Positions 39,621 through 51,498 of a stretch of DNA of 64,000 nt are shown here, in pieces; the stretch's first letter is position 1; each line of letters begins with the position of its first letter. The position numbers and the translations under genes are program-made. Location of the stretch: positions 6,841,001 to 6,905,000 of the forward strand of contig NC_087073.1 of NCBI RefSeq assembly GCF_026151205.1, in the 5' to 3' direction. The notes under the pieces are model-generated. The model did no database searches. It had not been told where the DNA came from and saw nothing but the letters and a program-made list of their open reading frames with translations. The stretch is from Bolinopsis microptera (lineage: Eukaryota; Ctenophora; Tentaculata; Lobata; Bolinopsidae).

Positions 39621-40082
39621 ACTTTGCACTATAGTCCTCCTGTGTACAATTCATGCAAAACAAATATATTTTCAGATTGATAATTTTTTAAAATTTTTGC
39701 TTTATTTACTTTGATAATTCACTTTATACATATTATTGATAACAATATTGTTTTAAACGCAGTAAATTGTCCAGAAACAAGTTTAGCCAGGAATACTGTC
39801 ATGATTGTCAAAAATTAGGCCTTTTTTATATCAGTTTTAGCAAAGTTGACCCTGATAAACCACTCTTAATTACTTTAAACCACTTTAAATCGATTCAGAG
39901 GTCGAACACACGTCAAAATAGATGGGTCTGATTTTGGGATATAGAGCAGAAAATTCCCGCAACATGACAGCATCTACTTATTGACGAATTTAAATCTGAT
40001 AAATTTCCCCCACCACACACCAGAATCTAAATCTATCATTTAAAAAAACTTTTATTAAATACAACATTTTCATCTACTTGGT
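39621..40082. other. Upstream region of DNAJC12
   Basis: AT-rich spacer that should hold the DNAJC12 promoter; no specific site recognised. Confidence 0.4.
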
Positions 40083-41432
40083 ATGTCTTTTTTGCTTCCC
40101 GAACTTGTTGACAAGAGCAACACCTACTACAAAACACTTAACTGTGATCGGTCATCCAATGAAGAGCAGATATTAACAGAATACAAACAACTGGCCAAGA
40201 TATACCACCCAGACTGTGAAACTGGCAGTAAAGAGAAGTTTCAGGTTAGAAGAAGAGTTTGATATTTATTTAGTAGACTGCGAATAATCTACAATAGAGC
40301 CTATTTACTGTTTACCGGGTACCTGTAATACATACCAGGCATCTAAGTTGTGATACATTAGTCAACACATTACTTTGCTTTGCCAGTCCCATGAAAATGA
40401 GAAAAAACGGTGTTACAATGCAAGGGTCCTGGAAGTAGAGAAAGGAAGCCGTTAGTTTTCTCATTGTCTGGTGGAATGGGTGGTGAAGCTGAAAGACTAG
40501 TAAAGAAGCTGGCTAGTAAGATGGAATACCACACAGGGCAGAGGTACTCAGATGCTGTGGGATACATTAGGAAGCGCCTTCGTTTAGAAATCTTAAGAAC
40601 GACGGTAATTTCTCTCCGGGGAGACAGAGGGGCGAGAAAGAACTTTGTCAATATAGACAATTTAGATTTGAACTTGGAGCCGCAAGGCCAAGGGTGATTT
40701 TCAAAATATTGAATTTTTGAAGGGTTATTTTTATATAGGGTCATTGTGACATTATGTGTATACTGTTTGAAACAATTTATTTACTTTGCTTTGCTTTAAT
40801 ACAGGATTTTACACATGATTTACACAGGATTAGATAAAATTGTAAGCCTGATATAAAAATAACTATCATGAGTATACCATAATTGCACAATGTGATTTGT
40901 GCTTTCTGAGTTGCATATTGTCATCTCATATCTCTTTTTAATCAGTTAATAAACTATAAAACAACCATAAAATATCTATGCATAAATTAATTAAATTTCA
41001 GGACATAGAAGAAGCCAAACGGATTTTGATTTGTCCCTCTCTGAAGAAAAGTTATGATAGTTGGCTTGACAGCGGATTATCCGTATCTTTCGAGACATGG
41101 AAAGAAAAGTCCACTACTAATATGCATTGGGCCAAATCAGAAAGTAATACATACAGGTATACCATGTTATTTCAATGAAACAATAAGTTTAGCTGTACTA
41201 TTCAATCAAATAGCTTCTTCAATCTTCAACTTAATTACTCCAGTGGCTTCTTCGTGGTTAGGTGATGATAGCATGAAACATATATACCTACAATTTAGTT
41301 GCAATTAATGTTTGAATCTTGTACAGGTTGATGAATCATTCACAAGGTGAAAACAGTTCTAAATCAGCAGACCTTAGATGGGAAAGTCACTCAGATGAAT
41401 CCATCAAATTATTTCGTAAAGGCAAACTTTGA
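40083..41432 (+). CDS. DNAJC12: DnaJ homolog subfamily C member 12
   Basis: Exons 40083-40244, 41002-41156 and 41327-41432 join in frame (phases 0 and 2) to 140 aa. The J domain spans about residues 14-80 with the HPD triad at 42-44 (KIYHPD), so HSP70 stimulation should be intact. After the J domain a DNAJC12-type segment (VSFETWKEKSTTNMHWAKSE) is followed by the C-terminal DLRW..SDESIKLFRK, like the conserved end of DNAJC12. The mammalian protein (198 aa) assists aromatic amino-acid hydroxylase folding; this one is shorter in the linker. Intron 1 contains a transposon fragment. No AG acceptor lies near the ATG, unlike most genes here. Confidence 0.88.
40410..40697 (+). mobile_element. Fragment of a retroelement C-terminal domain in DNAJC12 intron 1
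   Basis: An open 95-codon frame contains LVFSLSGGMGGEAERLVKKL followed by GYIRKRLRLEILRTTVISLR and GDRGAR. I associate SGGM....IR.RL.F.ILR....RG.R with the C-terminal end of reverse-transcriptase-like transposon proteins in invertebrate genomes. There is no upstream RT domain, so it is a fragment. Family assignment is from memory of the pattern. Confidence 0.5.
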
Positions 41433-41885
41433 TATTTTTCTTACTGCTAGCTTACATTTGCTTTTAATTAAACTATTTTTGATGTATGAAACAACATTAA
41501 TTTGGTGTTTTGAGTTGTCACAAAATTGTGTGAGTATTTTGCAAAACGTTTTTCAGCTGTTTGTTGCAATCATTTTATTTCATCATGTACTTAAATGTGC
41601 TTTGAATTGTGTTATAACAATATGTGATAATGAGAATGATATTTATTTATTTTCAATGCTATTTATTTGTTATATTCAAGTATTATAGATTTGGTTTGCT
41701 GTATATCGTGTATTACACTGTATATTTTACCATTTGGACCTCTCTTTTCTCCAGAATCAATTTCGTTTGTGACAGTTAAATTCGCTCTGATGATAAGTCG
41801 ACTGTTGAATTACAGTTGACCAAATCCAATTACTTTATTAGCCAATGTATTGTACATGTAAGTTGTAAAGATCTCTATTGGAGCC
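41433..41885. other. Spacer between DNAJC12 and YEATS2-like gene
   Basis: AT-rich, about 450 bp, same-strand neighbours; no distinct sites seen. Confidence 0.4.
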
Positions 41886-43500
41886 ATGGACTCAAGCAGG
41901 TCACAAAAAGAGAAAATGGATAAGGCCAAGGAGGTTATATCAAACATACTAGATGAGGAAAAAGAATACAAACTCCGTGAGCTTGACATGATTAATGAAA
42001 AACTGCAGCAGACTGAAGAACAGCTTGACAAATTAAGGTACATTTATTTTGTTTTTATATTTTATTAATATACTGATAAACCTTAAACAATTCAACGATT
42101 GTAATTTACTGGTAGTATTGCTATATCCATTGTGGTTTACAAGTACCGAAACTTAAAACTGCCCCATCTGCAGGTCATATTTATTAGGCTGCTTGTATAC
42201 TGACCAACCTGAAGACACCAAAGTTACTGTCCCGAAAAGATATCCAATCTTCGAGGTAACAATAGTGTGTTTCGCCTGTGTACCATTTGTTTCTATTTAT
42301 TCAAATAAATGCATGTAATATAAAACCTTAAATGGAATTATTGAATCAAATTTCAATAAGGTCTAAACCAGAGATCAGGAAATTGCTTTTGTAGAGAATA
42401 CACCTATGGATTGTTTCGATTAAAATTGATTGCTATGATGCAGGATGAGGTTGGAGTTAGAACTAGGAGAATTATCATCGGCAATGTCAGTAAATATATC
42501 CCTGCTGATCAGCGAGACAAAATGAGTGACCAGTAAGTTGGGGTAGACTTCAAAGTTCAACATCTTAAAAAATTATCATCTTTCAATTTACGCAGAATAT
42601 ATTGATAGGTAGAGCTGTACTGTATGCCTTTTAAAACTTTGACATATTTTCATTAGATGAATTAAGCAACTAAATGTGGAAATCAATTATTAATCTTGTG
42701 TAATCCCCAGGTTCACCTACAAGTGGTTACTGTATGTACGAACGCCACCAGGGCAGCCCGCTATTGAAACCTTTGTATCAAGAGTGGTCTTCAAACTAGA
42801 TCCTTCTTATATTCCTAATGATATTGTGGAGTTGACTGAGGTTTCTAACTTAACAACTTATATTTGTTACTTTAATGACGATTCTAATAATTGATATAGA
42901 CTGTGGTGTGAAATAATCTAGCCAGAAAGTCCTAAACAAAAAATAATTCAATCCTGGAATATTCTGTAGAAAATATTAGCTCATATTCGTATTAATTAAG
43001 TGAGCTGAACTTCTCTCGTATTGAAGTTCAAATTTGGCTTTCTCTTTGTCGGCTCATAAACACCTTTTATGTATGTCTATTGTCTTCACTAGGCTCCGTT
43101 TGAAGTAAGAAGAAGAGGTTGGGGAGAGTTTCCAGTACAAGTAAAGATCTTCTTCGCAAACGAAGACAAGGAGATTGACATTACTCATCAGCTCAACCTT
43201 GACACAACCTTCTCAGGGGTGCAGACTCCTGGAGCTGAAACGGTTAGATACATTTTGATTTGTACTCTATAGCTCCATTTACTATTAATTATATAAATCA
43301 AATAATTGTTTGTAGTGTAAAGAATAGTGCTTTTTAAATGTAAATGTATAATATATATGTATATATAATATTCACGTTAACGTTTAACTGTGCAGGTGGT
43401 TGACGTCGAATTTGGTTGTTATGCTGACGAAATGTCAAGGAATCGCATAAAGGGAATCAAGCGAAGCAATGGTCGAACTCAACCTCAATTGATTACGTAG
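41886..43500 (+). CDS. YEATS2: Short YEATS-domain protein, YEATS2-like
   Basis: Exons 41886-42037, 42174-42255, 42444-42532, 42711-42840, 43093-43242 and 43396-43500 join in frame to 235 aa. Residues about 6-50 form a charged coiled coil ([20 protein letters not shown]). The YEATS domain follows: [62 protein letters not shown]. These match YEATS2, the acyl-lysine reader of the ATAC acetyltransferase complex, better than GAS41 or AF9. The frame stops soon after the domain ([12 protein letters not shown]..), so the protein has only the N-terminal quarter or less of vertebrate YEATS2. Either the lineage has a short form or the rest is a separate gene. Confidence 0.85.
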
Positions 43501-44238
43501 CTGTTATTATTGACTATTGTTAGGGTGAGCTTAAGTACGCTGTTTTAAAATTAAATTATTAATCTAACATCAGACAGTTTTATGATGTTTTTTAGTGATA
43601 TAACCAACGAATCATTATAAATAAATAAATGTGTGGTCATGTAAACAAATGTTTTTTAAAGATACGTATTTAAATCTTCATGAAGTTTGGTTGAATATTT
43701 TGTGTACCACAATAATGTAAACTGCAAAGATTATGAACTGAGATGTCCTTATCAGAATTGGTGAGGTGCAGTTATACTAAAAGCCAACTCTTGGGTTGCA
43801 TATTTATGAAGAAATTCTGTCAGCATGAGATATCTGAGTACTTTTACTGCAGATGCAATATTTCTGTAGGTACGAATATTTTACTCATCGATCTTGATTA
43901 TTCTTTAGCTTGAATAATAATGTGTTGTAGAAGTATAAAGATACTATCTGGGCTTCCATGTAATTAAAGGTGTCAAATGATCGAATTATTGCAGCTAAAT
44001 TTGAAAAATAAACGAAATGTTTCTGATCTTTGAATGGTTCATGCTAGTTATAATATTATGTAACCTAAGCCATTAAAATTCACGTAATTTGAATGTATTG
44101 AACTCTAAAAGGTCACCGAGGATAACCAGGGAATTAGGGATAAAACAATTATATTTTCTGGGTCAATTTGATATCTTAATAAGTACAAGCTTCTTAAATT
44201 TATATAATTCGGTATTGTTAAATAAAACCTTTACAGCC
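43501..44238. other. Spacer before the first BTB-RRM gene
   Basis: AT-rich. The last bases (CCTTTACAG at 44228-44236) make an acceptor 2 nt before the next ATG. Confidence 0.45.
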
Positions 44239-45870
44239 ATGTCAGGAAAGTTGAGTCTTGACAGAGATTTCACACGGTTTCTCAACGACCCAAAATTTCC
44301 CTACAAAGCGACAGTTTGCATTGGAAATGAACGTATTTTGTGTTCAGGAGCATTGCTTGCTCAACAAAGTTCAGTTCTCGAGAGAAAAATGAGAGAGGAT
44401 GATGGTGTGCTGATGTTTGAAGAGATGTTGGACGTGGAAAATAGCAATAAAGTTATAAGCGATTGTATCAACTACTTGCATGGTGCTGATCTTTTATTCA
44501 CACTCAAAAATATTGAGGCTGTTTTAAAGTTTGCTAGTTGGTACAAAGTTAATGATTTGTTTGGAAAATGCTTATTTTGGCTCGAAGCTTACTTAGCCAA
44601 GTCAAGATCAGCGAATATTGCGATGGATTACCTCAAAGTTTCCAGCCACTTGGGCTCCAATGAGTCTACTGGCTTAAAATCAGTTATTAGCAAATTTATC
44701 AGGTCCGATCGTGATATTGTTGGGATGGATATTGAGGAACTTTTGGACAGTTCGTTTTCAGGATCTGACATTGCGCTGATAGTTGCCGAGATTCCAGCAA
44801 ACAGTGGTGAAATCTTGAAGCAATGGGCATCACTTTCGGATGAAAATAGAGCATTCATAATTGAAAATCATTCTCTATTTGATTTCACGAAGATATTCGA
44901 TAATGCAGATGAATTTTCATCGTTTGTTTCCCACATTTCAACTGGTTCTTCGTCAGTCGAATCCATGAAATGTCTGTTAGACATACAGAAGGATTACTTC
45001 TCTTACCAGAAAGTAAGAGGTAATCAAGAATCTGTACCTAATAAAGGTACCTCTAATAATATGTCCATTAATCGTAGTCTTACACCCCCGAAGCCAAAGA
45101 ACTTTTGCTTTATAGAAAGCAATGCGCTCAGTGTCATAATCTATAATGTGCCCAGCAGTGCAACAGAGCCTCGACTACTTGGCTTATTCAAATCAGTGGG
45201 TAGAATTGAAAAAATAAAACGGCAAAAATCTGACAAGACTGCAATCATGACATTTCAAGATTCAGCCTCAGTCTCTAGACTAGTGAATAGTCAGTGCAAC
45301 TACAGAATGGATGGTTGCCACCTTCACATCAACCCCTACGATGCAAGAAAGAGTCTGGATTACAACTTAACCTATGTCTATGTCGGTAATTTACCTGATT
45401 CAGCATCAAAAAGACAGATAACGCAACTGTTTAAATTCGCTGGAAGAATTGTCAGCATCGACCAGCTGAACCGTGAATCTGCTATATTGAAATTTGAGGA
45501 CACTTCTTCCGCCAGACGGCTGCTGAATTGTGGGAGGGGGTTCATGCTAGATGGTCATGAGCTGGAGCTTGAGGAATGTGAAGAAAGTGATGATGATGAT
45601 GATGATGATGAGGGTGACGAAGATGATGAAGAGACGGTTGTGTATGTGGGAAATGTCCCAGAAACTACTTCACAAGACGACTTGAAACACTTTTTCTCTG
45701 GATTTGGGAGAGTGGTTAATGTTACTATTAAGAAGAGGTCAAATGCGTACCGATATGCTTTTATTAAATTTGAAAAGACTGACTCTGCAATTGCTCTAGT
45801 TACAAGCAGTCAGTCAAAGCGGTACGAACTGAAAGGGAATGTCTTGAAAATTGCCAAATCTAATCGTTAG
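44239..45870 (+). CDS. BTB-BACK protein with three RRM domains (copy 1)
   Basis: Intronless 543-aa frame from the ATG just after CCTTTACAG. The BTB domain is about residues 18-120 (PYKATVCIGNERILCSGALL, LHGADLLFTLKNIEAVLKFA), followed by a BACK-like helical region to about 260. Three RNA-recognition motifs follow, each with recognisable RNP2/RNP1: VIIYNVPSSATEPRLLGLFK; YVYVGNLPDSASKRQITQLF; and, after a run of Asp/Glu (ESDDDDDDDEGDEDDEE), VVYVGNVPETTSQDDLKHFF with YRYAFIKFE. BTB usually recruits cullin-3, so the protein might link RNA binding to ubiquitination (inference). I know of no standard family with this architecture. A tandem paralogue lies 1.5 kb downstream. Confidence 0.88.
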   Translation: MSGKLSLDRDFTRFLNDPKFPYKATVCIGNERILCSGALLAQQSSVLERKMREDDGVLMFEEMLDVENSNKVISDCINYLHGADLLFTLKNIEAVLKFASWYKVNDLFGKCLFWLEAYLAKSRSANIAMDYLKVSSHLGSNESTGLKSVISKFIRSDRDIVGMDIEELLDSSFSGSDIALIVAEIPANSGEILKQWASLSDENRAFIIENHSLFDFTKIFDNADEFSSFVSHISTGSSSVESMKCLLDIQKDYFSYQKVRGNQESVPNKGTSNNMSINRSLTPPKPKNFCFIESNALSVIIYNVPSSATEPRLLGLFKSVGRIEKIKRQKSDKTAIMTFQDSASVSRLVNSQCNYRMDGCHLHINPYDARKSLDYNLTYVYVGNLPDSASKRQITQLFKFAGRIVSIDQLNRESAILKFEDTSSARRLLNCGRGFMLDGHELELEECEESDDDDDDDEGDEDDEETVVYVGNVPETTSQDDLKHFFSGFGRVVNVTIKKRSNAYRYAFIKFEKTDSAIALVTSSQSKRYELKGNVLKIAKSNR

Positions 45871-46404
45871 AGCAAGTACCTAGTACGTCTTATTATATCT
45901 TTTTTCTGTGCAATTCTATGTAACTTGAACATAGGAAATAGTCGTATGAACCATAGCTTTGCAGTGGTTCAATGATGTCGTATGTTATGAACTAATTCTG
46001 CCGAAGATTTGAAAACTGTTTACATGTTTGGTAATATGAGTAGTGCTTAGATTAGAAGTATCTACTTCCTGTTCAGCGCTGTACAGTGTGCATGCTTTGT
46101 TAACACAAAATGAAATGTGCTTGCATTACCTTTGTTGATTGTTAATGTAGTTGTTTCTTATGATATTTTCGATGCTATTAAGCAAATTAATATGTTTGTG
46201 AATTTTTATTGAAGTGGAATACAGTTTAAGTAGTTTTAATTTTATAGTTTATCAGTTCTGTAAATTTTATATTTGTACATAATGTTATTAGTTTCATTTA
46301 AAGTGTTTAAAACATAGATTTTAATTTATATTTTGAATATTTTGTACAGTATTTAATTTTTATTTTGCAATTACTGAGTTTACTTAATTCAGGGCCATTC
46401 GACA
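45871..46404. other. 3' region of BTB-RRM copy 1
   Basis: AT-rich, no ORF; runs to the oligo(T) end of the LINE remnant. Confidence 0.45.
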
Positions 46405-47280
46405 TTTTTTTTTTTTTTTTTTTAATTTCAAAATTCAAATAAACTTTAAATCAATGTATTACAGTTATATTCAATAAAAAGACCACAATATCTCCTGTGA
46501 AGCAAAAACATGGAAAAAGAGAGCTAGAAAAATATTCATGATACTCAACACTACCAGACTCAGCTGGAGTGAGAAACAATATGTAAAAACATCAAGGTAA
46601 AATTTATTTCGGCTGAACCAAAACACGGTGGTAAGACCATAATTACATTGGTGCCGACCCTACATAAAATCATTAATAAATAATCAAGAGAACAAATTTA
46701 AATGTATACGATACCTTCTTGCTACTACTCCACAAACTTACACGACATAACAACAAAATAACATAATTAAATAATATTATAATAAAACAATCTATAATCT
46801 AGCCACTCACGTACTGCGTGACGCGCTTGTTTTGGGTTGTTTCATAAGAGAAAAACGGCGCGTTCTACTGCAGGTGCGAGGGGCAAATTATAGAGAGTAT
46901 GACATTCATAAAGTAAAATATATATATAACAATATTCCATGATGGGCCGTCTAATCAGGCCTGCATACGTCAGAAGACCAGAGAAATTCAGTTAGCTTTG
47001 TTTTGAAAATAGAAATTTTCTCAGTCTGTCTAACATAGGCTGGCAGTGCATTCCACAGAAGCATTGTTCTATAAAAGAAGCTGTTTCTGAAACTATCGCA
47101 GTTTGGTACAATAGAGCAGGTATATGTGCTGGTGTCAAGTCCTTCAATGACTGATGCCGTGCTCCTTGTGTACCTCATTGTTCCAGCTTCCAAAATAAAT
47201 TGTAATGTGCTGGCAGTATCAATATTTGATATATTGAAACATTCCGTAGAAATGCGAAATTCTTCAACCTGGTTTTAAAA
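46405..47280 (-). mobile_element. 5'-truncated non-LTR retrotransposon (LINE), 3' end
   Basis: On the minus strand an open frame ending at 46951 has the typical C-terminus of LINE ORF2: SFFYRTMLLWNALPAYVRQT followed by ISIFKTKLTEFL. It is followed by a 3'UTR and a 19-nt poly(A) (T19 on the + strand at 46405-46423). The reading frame can be traced upstream to about 47275, just before the second BTB-RRM gene. A second copy of the same family is at 54.9-55.5 kb; both share GGCTGAACCAA..CACA in the 3'UTR. Confidence 0.82.
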
Positions 47281-47343
47281 AGCCCAGATAAAGTTGATCA
47301 CAGCATAACTTTCGTAACAATTTTATCCCATCAGAGTATTACC

Positions 47344-49070
47344 ATGTCAACGCAGTTGAGCCTTGATAGAGATTTCACACGGTTTCTCAACGACCCAACA
47401 TTTCCCTACAAAGTGACAGTTTGCATCGGAAATGAACGTATTTTGTGTTCAGGAGCATTGCTCGCTCAGCAAAGTTCAGTTCTTGAGAGGAAAATGAGAG
47501 AGGATGATGGTGTGCTGATGTTTGAAGAAATGTTGGACGTGGAAAATAAAAATAACGGTCTTCATGCGTGCATTCGTTTCCTTCATGGAGCAGATGTGAA
47601 TTTCGTGTTTGAAGATCTTACTGTCATTCTGAAGTTTGCTAGCTTCTACGAAGTTAAAGGTTTGTTCGAGGAAGCGTTGAAATGGCTGAGGCATCATCTT
47701 AAAACCTCAAGATCAGTCAGAGATGCCATACAATATTTGAAATTATCTAATTGTTTTCACAATTCTGATAACACCAAGAAGTTAAAATCGGAGATTCAAT
47801 TTTTTATCAGATCAAACAAGGACATTTTCTGCGCACAAGTTATTGAAAACTTAGATTCGGAGATCGCAGGGTTCGATATCATCAATATTATCAATGAAGA
47901 TATTGTCAACAGTGTTCAAATATTGAAGAAATGGGCTTCATTCTCTATCGAAAACAGGACCTATGTCATCAAAAATCATTCCAGCCTCGATCTAATTAAT
48001 TTGTTTCCAAATGAAGATGAATTTTCATCCTTTATCAGTTTTATTTCTGAGGGTAATTCTTCTGCAGAAAGCTTTAAAGCATTATTGGATCTTCAGAAAG
48101 CATTCCTTACCTTAAAGCTTAGCAAGGGTCCAGAGCCTAACATTGGAAAGCCAGAATCTAAAGATAATGTCGGATCAAGTGGCTTGGGACTCAATTCTAA
48201 TCCTGCTAGTTCCGTTCCCTTGTTTTCCCAGAATGAGTCTTCATCAAATATGCCTCCAACTGATCAACCATCTGATCAAATTGGTTTCACATGGAATGAA
48301 TTAGAAGGTAGTTTTGTGCCCTGCCCGATTTCTGCCAGATTTCCTACAAACCCAGCTGAATTAAGTAAGAAGCCACTTCACAATGAAGATGTTTTTGTCC
48401 GGGATCTCCCTCACGGAATATCTAAAAGAAGGTTGCAACGCCTGTTTACATTCTTTGCTGGTAGAATCAAGTCATTGATTATGTTTCCTGGTGAATCAAG
48501 TGCTATTGTTAGCTTTGAAGATGTAGCCTCTGCCCATACACTACTGAAGCATGATTATGATAATGGAATCATCATAGATGATTGTAGAATAAGACTGTAC
48601 CCGCAATTTAATGATTTTGTATGGGGTCACTCTATGATGCATTCAGAGGAACAAGTCTTGATCTGGAATATAACGCCTTCAACATCTAAAACGAAATTAA
48701 GAAAACTTTTCTCTTTTGCTGGGCAAATAGCGTCTATTGACATTCACCCTGAGAATTTTCATGCTGTGATAACATATCATACTGTAAGCTCTGCAAAAAC
48801 AGTACGTGCTTCCGATAGGTCCTTCAATATTGATGGTGTTTTGTTAAGCGTAGAATGAAGAACCGTTTGGTTACATCTTCTTCTTCGGAATCAAGAGAGG
48901 AGACAAGTGATGATGAATTCAATGAAACCAGGCTGTACATAGGAAACATTCCTGTTAATGCGGATGAAGAACAACTTAAGCGTACATTTTGCGGGTATGG
49001 ACGGATTGCTGAACTAGATATTGTAAGACGGGGTAACAGGGGTGTTTATTATGGTTTTATTACATTATAA
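47344..49070 (+). CDS. BTB-BACK-RRM protein, tandem paralogue (copy 2), frame break and truncated third RRM
   Basis: The main frame 47344-48858 (504 aa) has BTB, BACK-like region, a Ser/Pro linker and two RRM-like units (DVFVRDLPHGISKRRLQRLF; VLIWNITPSTSKTKLRKLFS). It ends in TGA where paralogue 1 continues into its acidic linker. The third RRM start (RLYIGNIPVNADEEQLKRTF) is in another frame, 48855-49070, which overlaps the stop as ATGA and then stops inside RNP1 (YYGFITL). A 50-nt GTAGAATG...AGAGAG or 62-nt GTGTTTTG... intron could rejoin the frames; otherwise it is a frameshift. The first ~65 residues are almost identical to copy 1 and the rest much less so. Acceptor TCCCATCAG lies 9 nt before the ATG. 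Confidence 0.78.
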
Positions 49071-50427
49071 TATGTCCGATCTGTATGAAACTTTTCATAC
49101 GAAGGATATTGTCTTAGAATTGAGAGTCAAGAGTAATTGATTGCTTGGTTGTGTGTTCATCGCCATTATTATTAAGGATTGTTGAGGGTCACATAAGTTC
49201 ACATAATAGTCTGAAATATATGCACAAAAATAATGATTACTTTAAACTGATAAGGCTTACTCTATAAGAACACTAGTACTAGAATGGCCAGTTTTTATTC
49301 TGAAATGGCTAATAATTTCCAGCAACTATTGGTTATTGTTATAAATTATAACATTATGTTAATTAGTTTACTTGTGGCATCGTTATGACTGGTTTTTGAC
49401 GAATCACAAATTTTAATTTTTTGATTTCGTTATTCAACGTTCCGACAGTTTAATTCGTGGAATTCATGATAATATGACAATGTCATAATATAACAATGTC
49501 ATTAGTTCAGAGTTGAAATTGAAAATCAATGTTTTTAATCATGGTCTTAATGATACTGTTTATTTCAGTTTAATATGATTTAATATTGTACTGCTATAAT
49601 AGCAGTGTGATTGTTTTATATTTTAATTACAATGTTGAACTTTTTATAAATTTGGGTAACTGCACAATTTATTGTAGTTTTGTCTTTATGTTAATCATAA
49701 CTGAAAAAATGTCATTGCATTATAATATAATATTTCAATGGCATGTTTTCGTTTTATTATCATGACCACTGATGAGTAATTTTGATATCCGGGGTGCTTG
49801 ATCCTTACTTTGTAGATTTTAGAATTTATTGCTGTTTAAAGTTTGAAATGATAAAACGAGTGTCTATTGTAATGAACAAAATAAGCGTGACAGTTGGCTC
49901 CAAAGCTAAGGTCAGTTGGCTCCATCTATAATAGACCTTCTTCTAGAAGTTCTTCATCCTATCAGAAATTATACAATTGTTAAACTCAGCAGTCAAAATC
50001 AATTGAAAATGAATCACAGATGACAGTAAACAAAAAATCAATTACAAAGCATAATTTTATTATTAGTATTAAATAGAGTTATAAAGGGTGATCTTCACGT
50101 AGCTGCTCTGTTGTCGTTCTATTGCAGCAGTGATTTCTTTGTTGGATCCACGATAATTCCCTACTTGCAGTTCATCTGCAAAGAAGCTATCTGCCCTATT
50201 TTAAATTGTAGATTGCAATGGAATGGAAGCTGGCTGGAATCAAGTTCCGCACGTCATGTGGTCTTACTGTTATACTCTGTATGAGACTTTCTCGAACAGT
50301 AAAGATTTGCTTTGCCATTATGCCATATTACGTAAACTAGTTATAAAGAATATTTCATTTTACACACTATTCAGCAACTAACTTCATATTATTGTATTGA
50401 AACATCACTCTGATCCTATAGTGCTAG
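49071..50427. other. Spacer between BTB-RRM copy 2 and CKS1
   Basis: AT-rich, no ORF supported. The 3' end has ATCCTATAGTGCTAG directly before the CKS ATG. Confidence 0.45.
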
Positions 50428-51498
50428 ATGGAGCTGGAGACGGATGTAAGCAAACTGATCAGGTACAGCGAGAAGTATTGTGACAGTCAGTATGAGTACA
50501 GACATGTTACTCTACCAGAGGCTATCAGCAAAAAAGTAAGTATTTCGTATTTTTTTAAATGTTGTGTGTTTATTGTTATAACATGTTTTGACGCTTTGTA
50601 GCAATTTTTGCATAACATCCTGGCCGTAATGTTGCATATCAATCTGACCGTAATTAGGCTATTTGTCGAACATCCAACACCGATTAAGAATACAAGGAGC
50701 TGCTTTAGAACCGCTTTCTAGCCAGCACAGTCAAGAGATGTTTACGCTTTTTAAAGCTTTAAAGAGTCTAGGGCCAGTTAAAAACCATAAAAGTCCTTTC
50801 TACTTCAAATTAGAGCGGATGGTACCTGGCATATCGAATTTCTTCGATTGATTTAGGACAGCCAATTATAGCATAAGTTATATTATATTCATCATGCACT
50901 TATCTCAAAAAGTCAGCAGCTGCCCACTATAATACACTATACAGATCAGGGTTTATTAGAGTAGTGATACACTCCTGGCGAAGGATATCTCACAAGAGTG
51001 CTGTTGTATTATAGTATTACCGGTTTCGGTCCAATAACTTTTAACTGTTAGCTGATATCCTACCTTTATCGTCTTAATAATGATAATAATAACGTTAACT
51101 AACAATGATTATTTATTATAACTATTGACATCAACACCTGTTTCATGAGGTATCACAGTTTTGTGTCGGGCAATAACTTAACTATTCAGCCATTTTGTCA
51201 TGCCGTTATTAAATACACCCATTACCAACCTTTGTTCGGTATAGAATTGTAAGGATTTAAATAATCTAAAACTATTAATTTAAACAACTGTCCCACTCTG
51301 CAGATACCGTCGACACACCTACTCACAGAGTCAGAGTGGAGGAACCTGGGTGTCCAGCAGAGTCCAGGGTGGGTCCACTACATGATCCACCCTCCAGAGA
51401 AGCACATCCTCCTCTTCCGTCGTGCTATCTCCACCACTTCCAGAGCTACCCAGGCAGCACCTGTACCTCCTCAAGAGCTGCAAGTTGCTGGTGCTTGA
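50428..51498 (+). CDS. CKS1: Cyclin-dependent kinase regulatory subunit (CKS1)
   Basis: Exons 50428-50535 and 51304-51498 join in phase 0 to 100 aa. The CKS fold is highly conserved: [20 protein letters not shown], then [20 protein letters not shown] and [18 protein letters not shown]. The residues of the phosphate-binding pocket and the HxPEPHILLFRR strand are present, with K in place of P in PEPH. CKS proteins bind CDK1/2 and phosphosubstrates in cell-cycle control. The C-terminus is longer than the usual 79 residues by about 20 (Ala/Pro/Thr-rich). The ATG immediately follows an AG. Confidence 0.95.

Noticed and set aside
50663-50851. 62-aa ORF in the CKS1 intron
   Set aside because: No recognisable domain and the intron is well defined by conserved exons on both sides.
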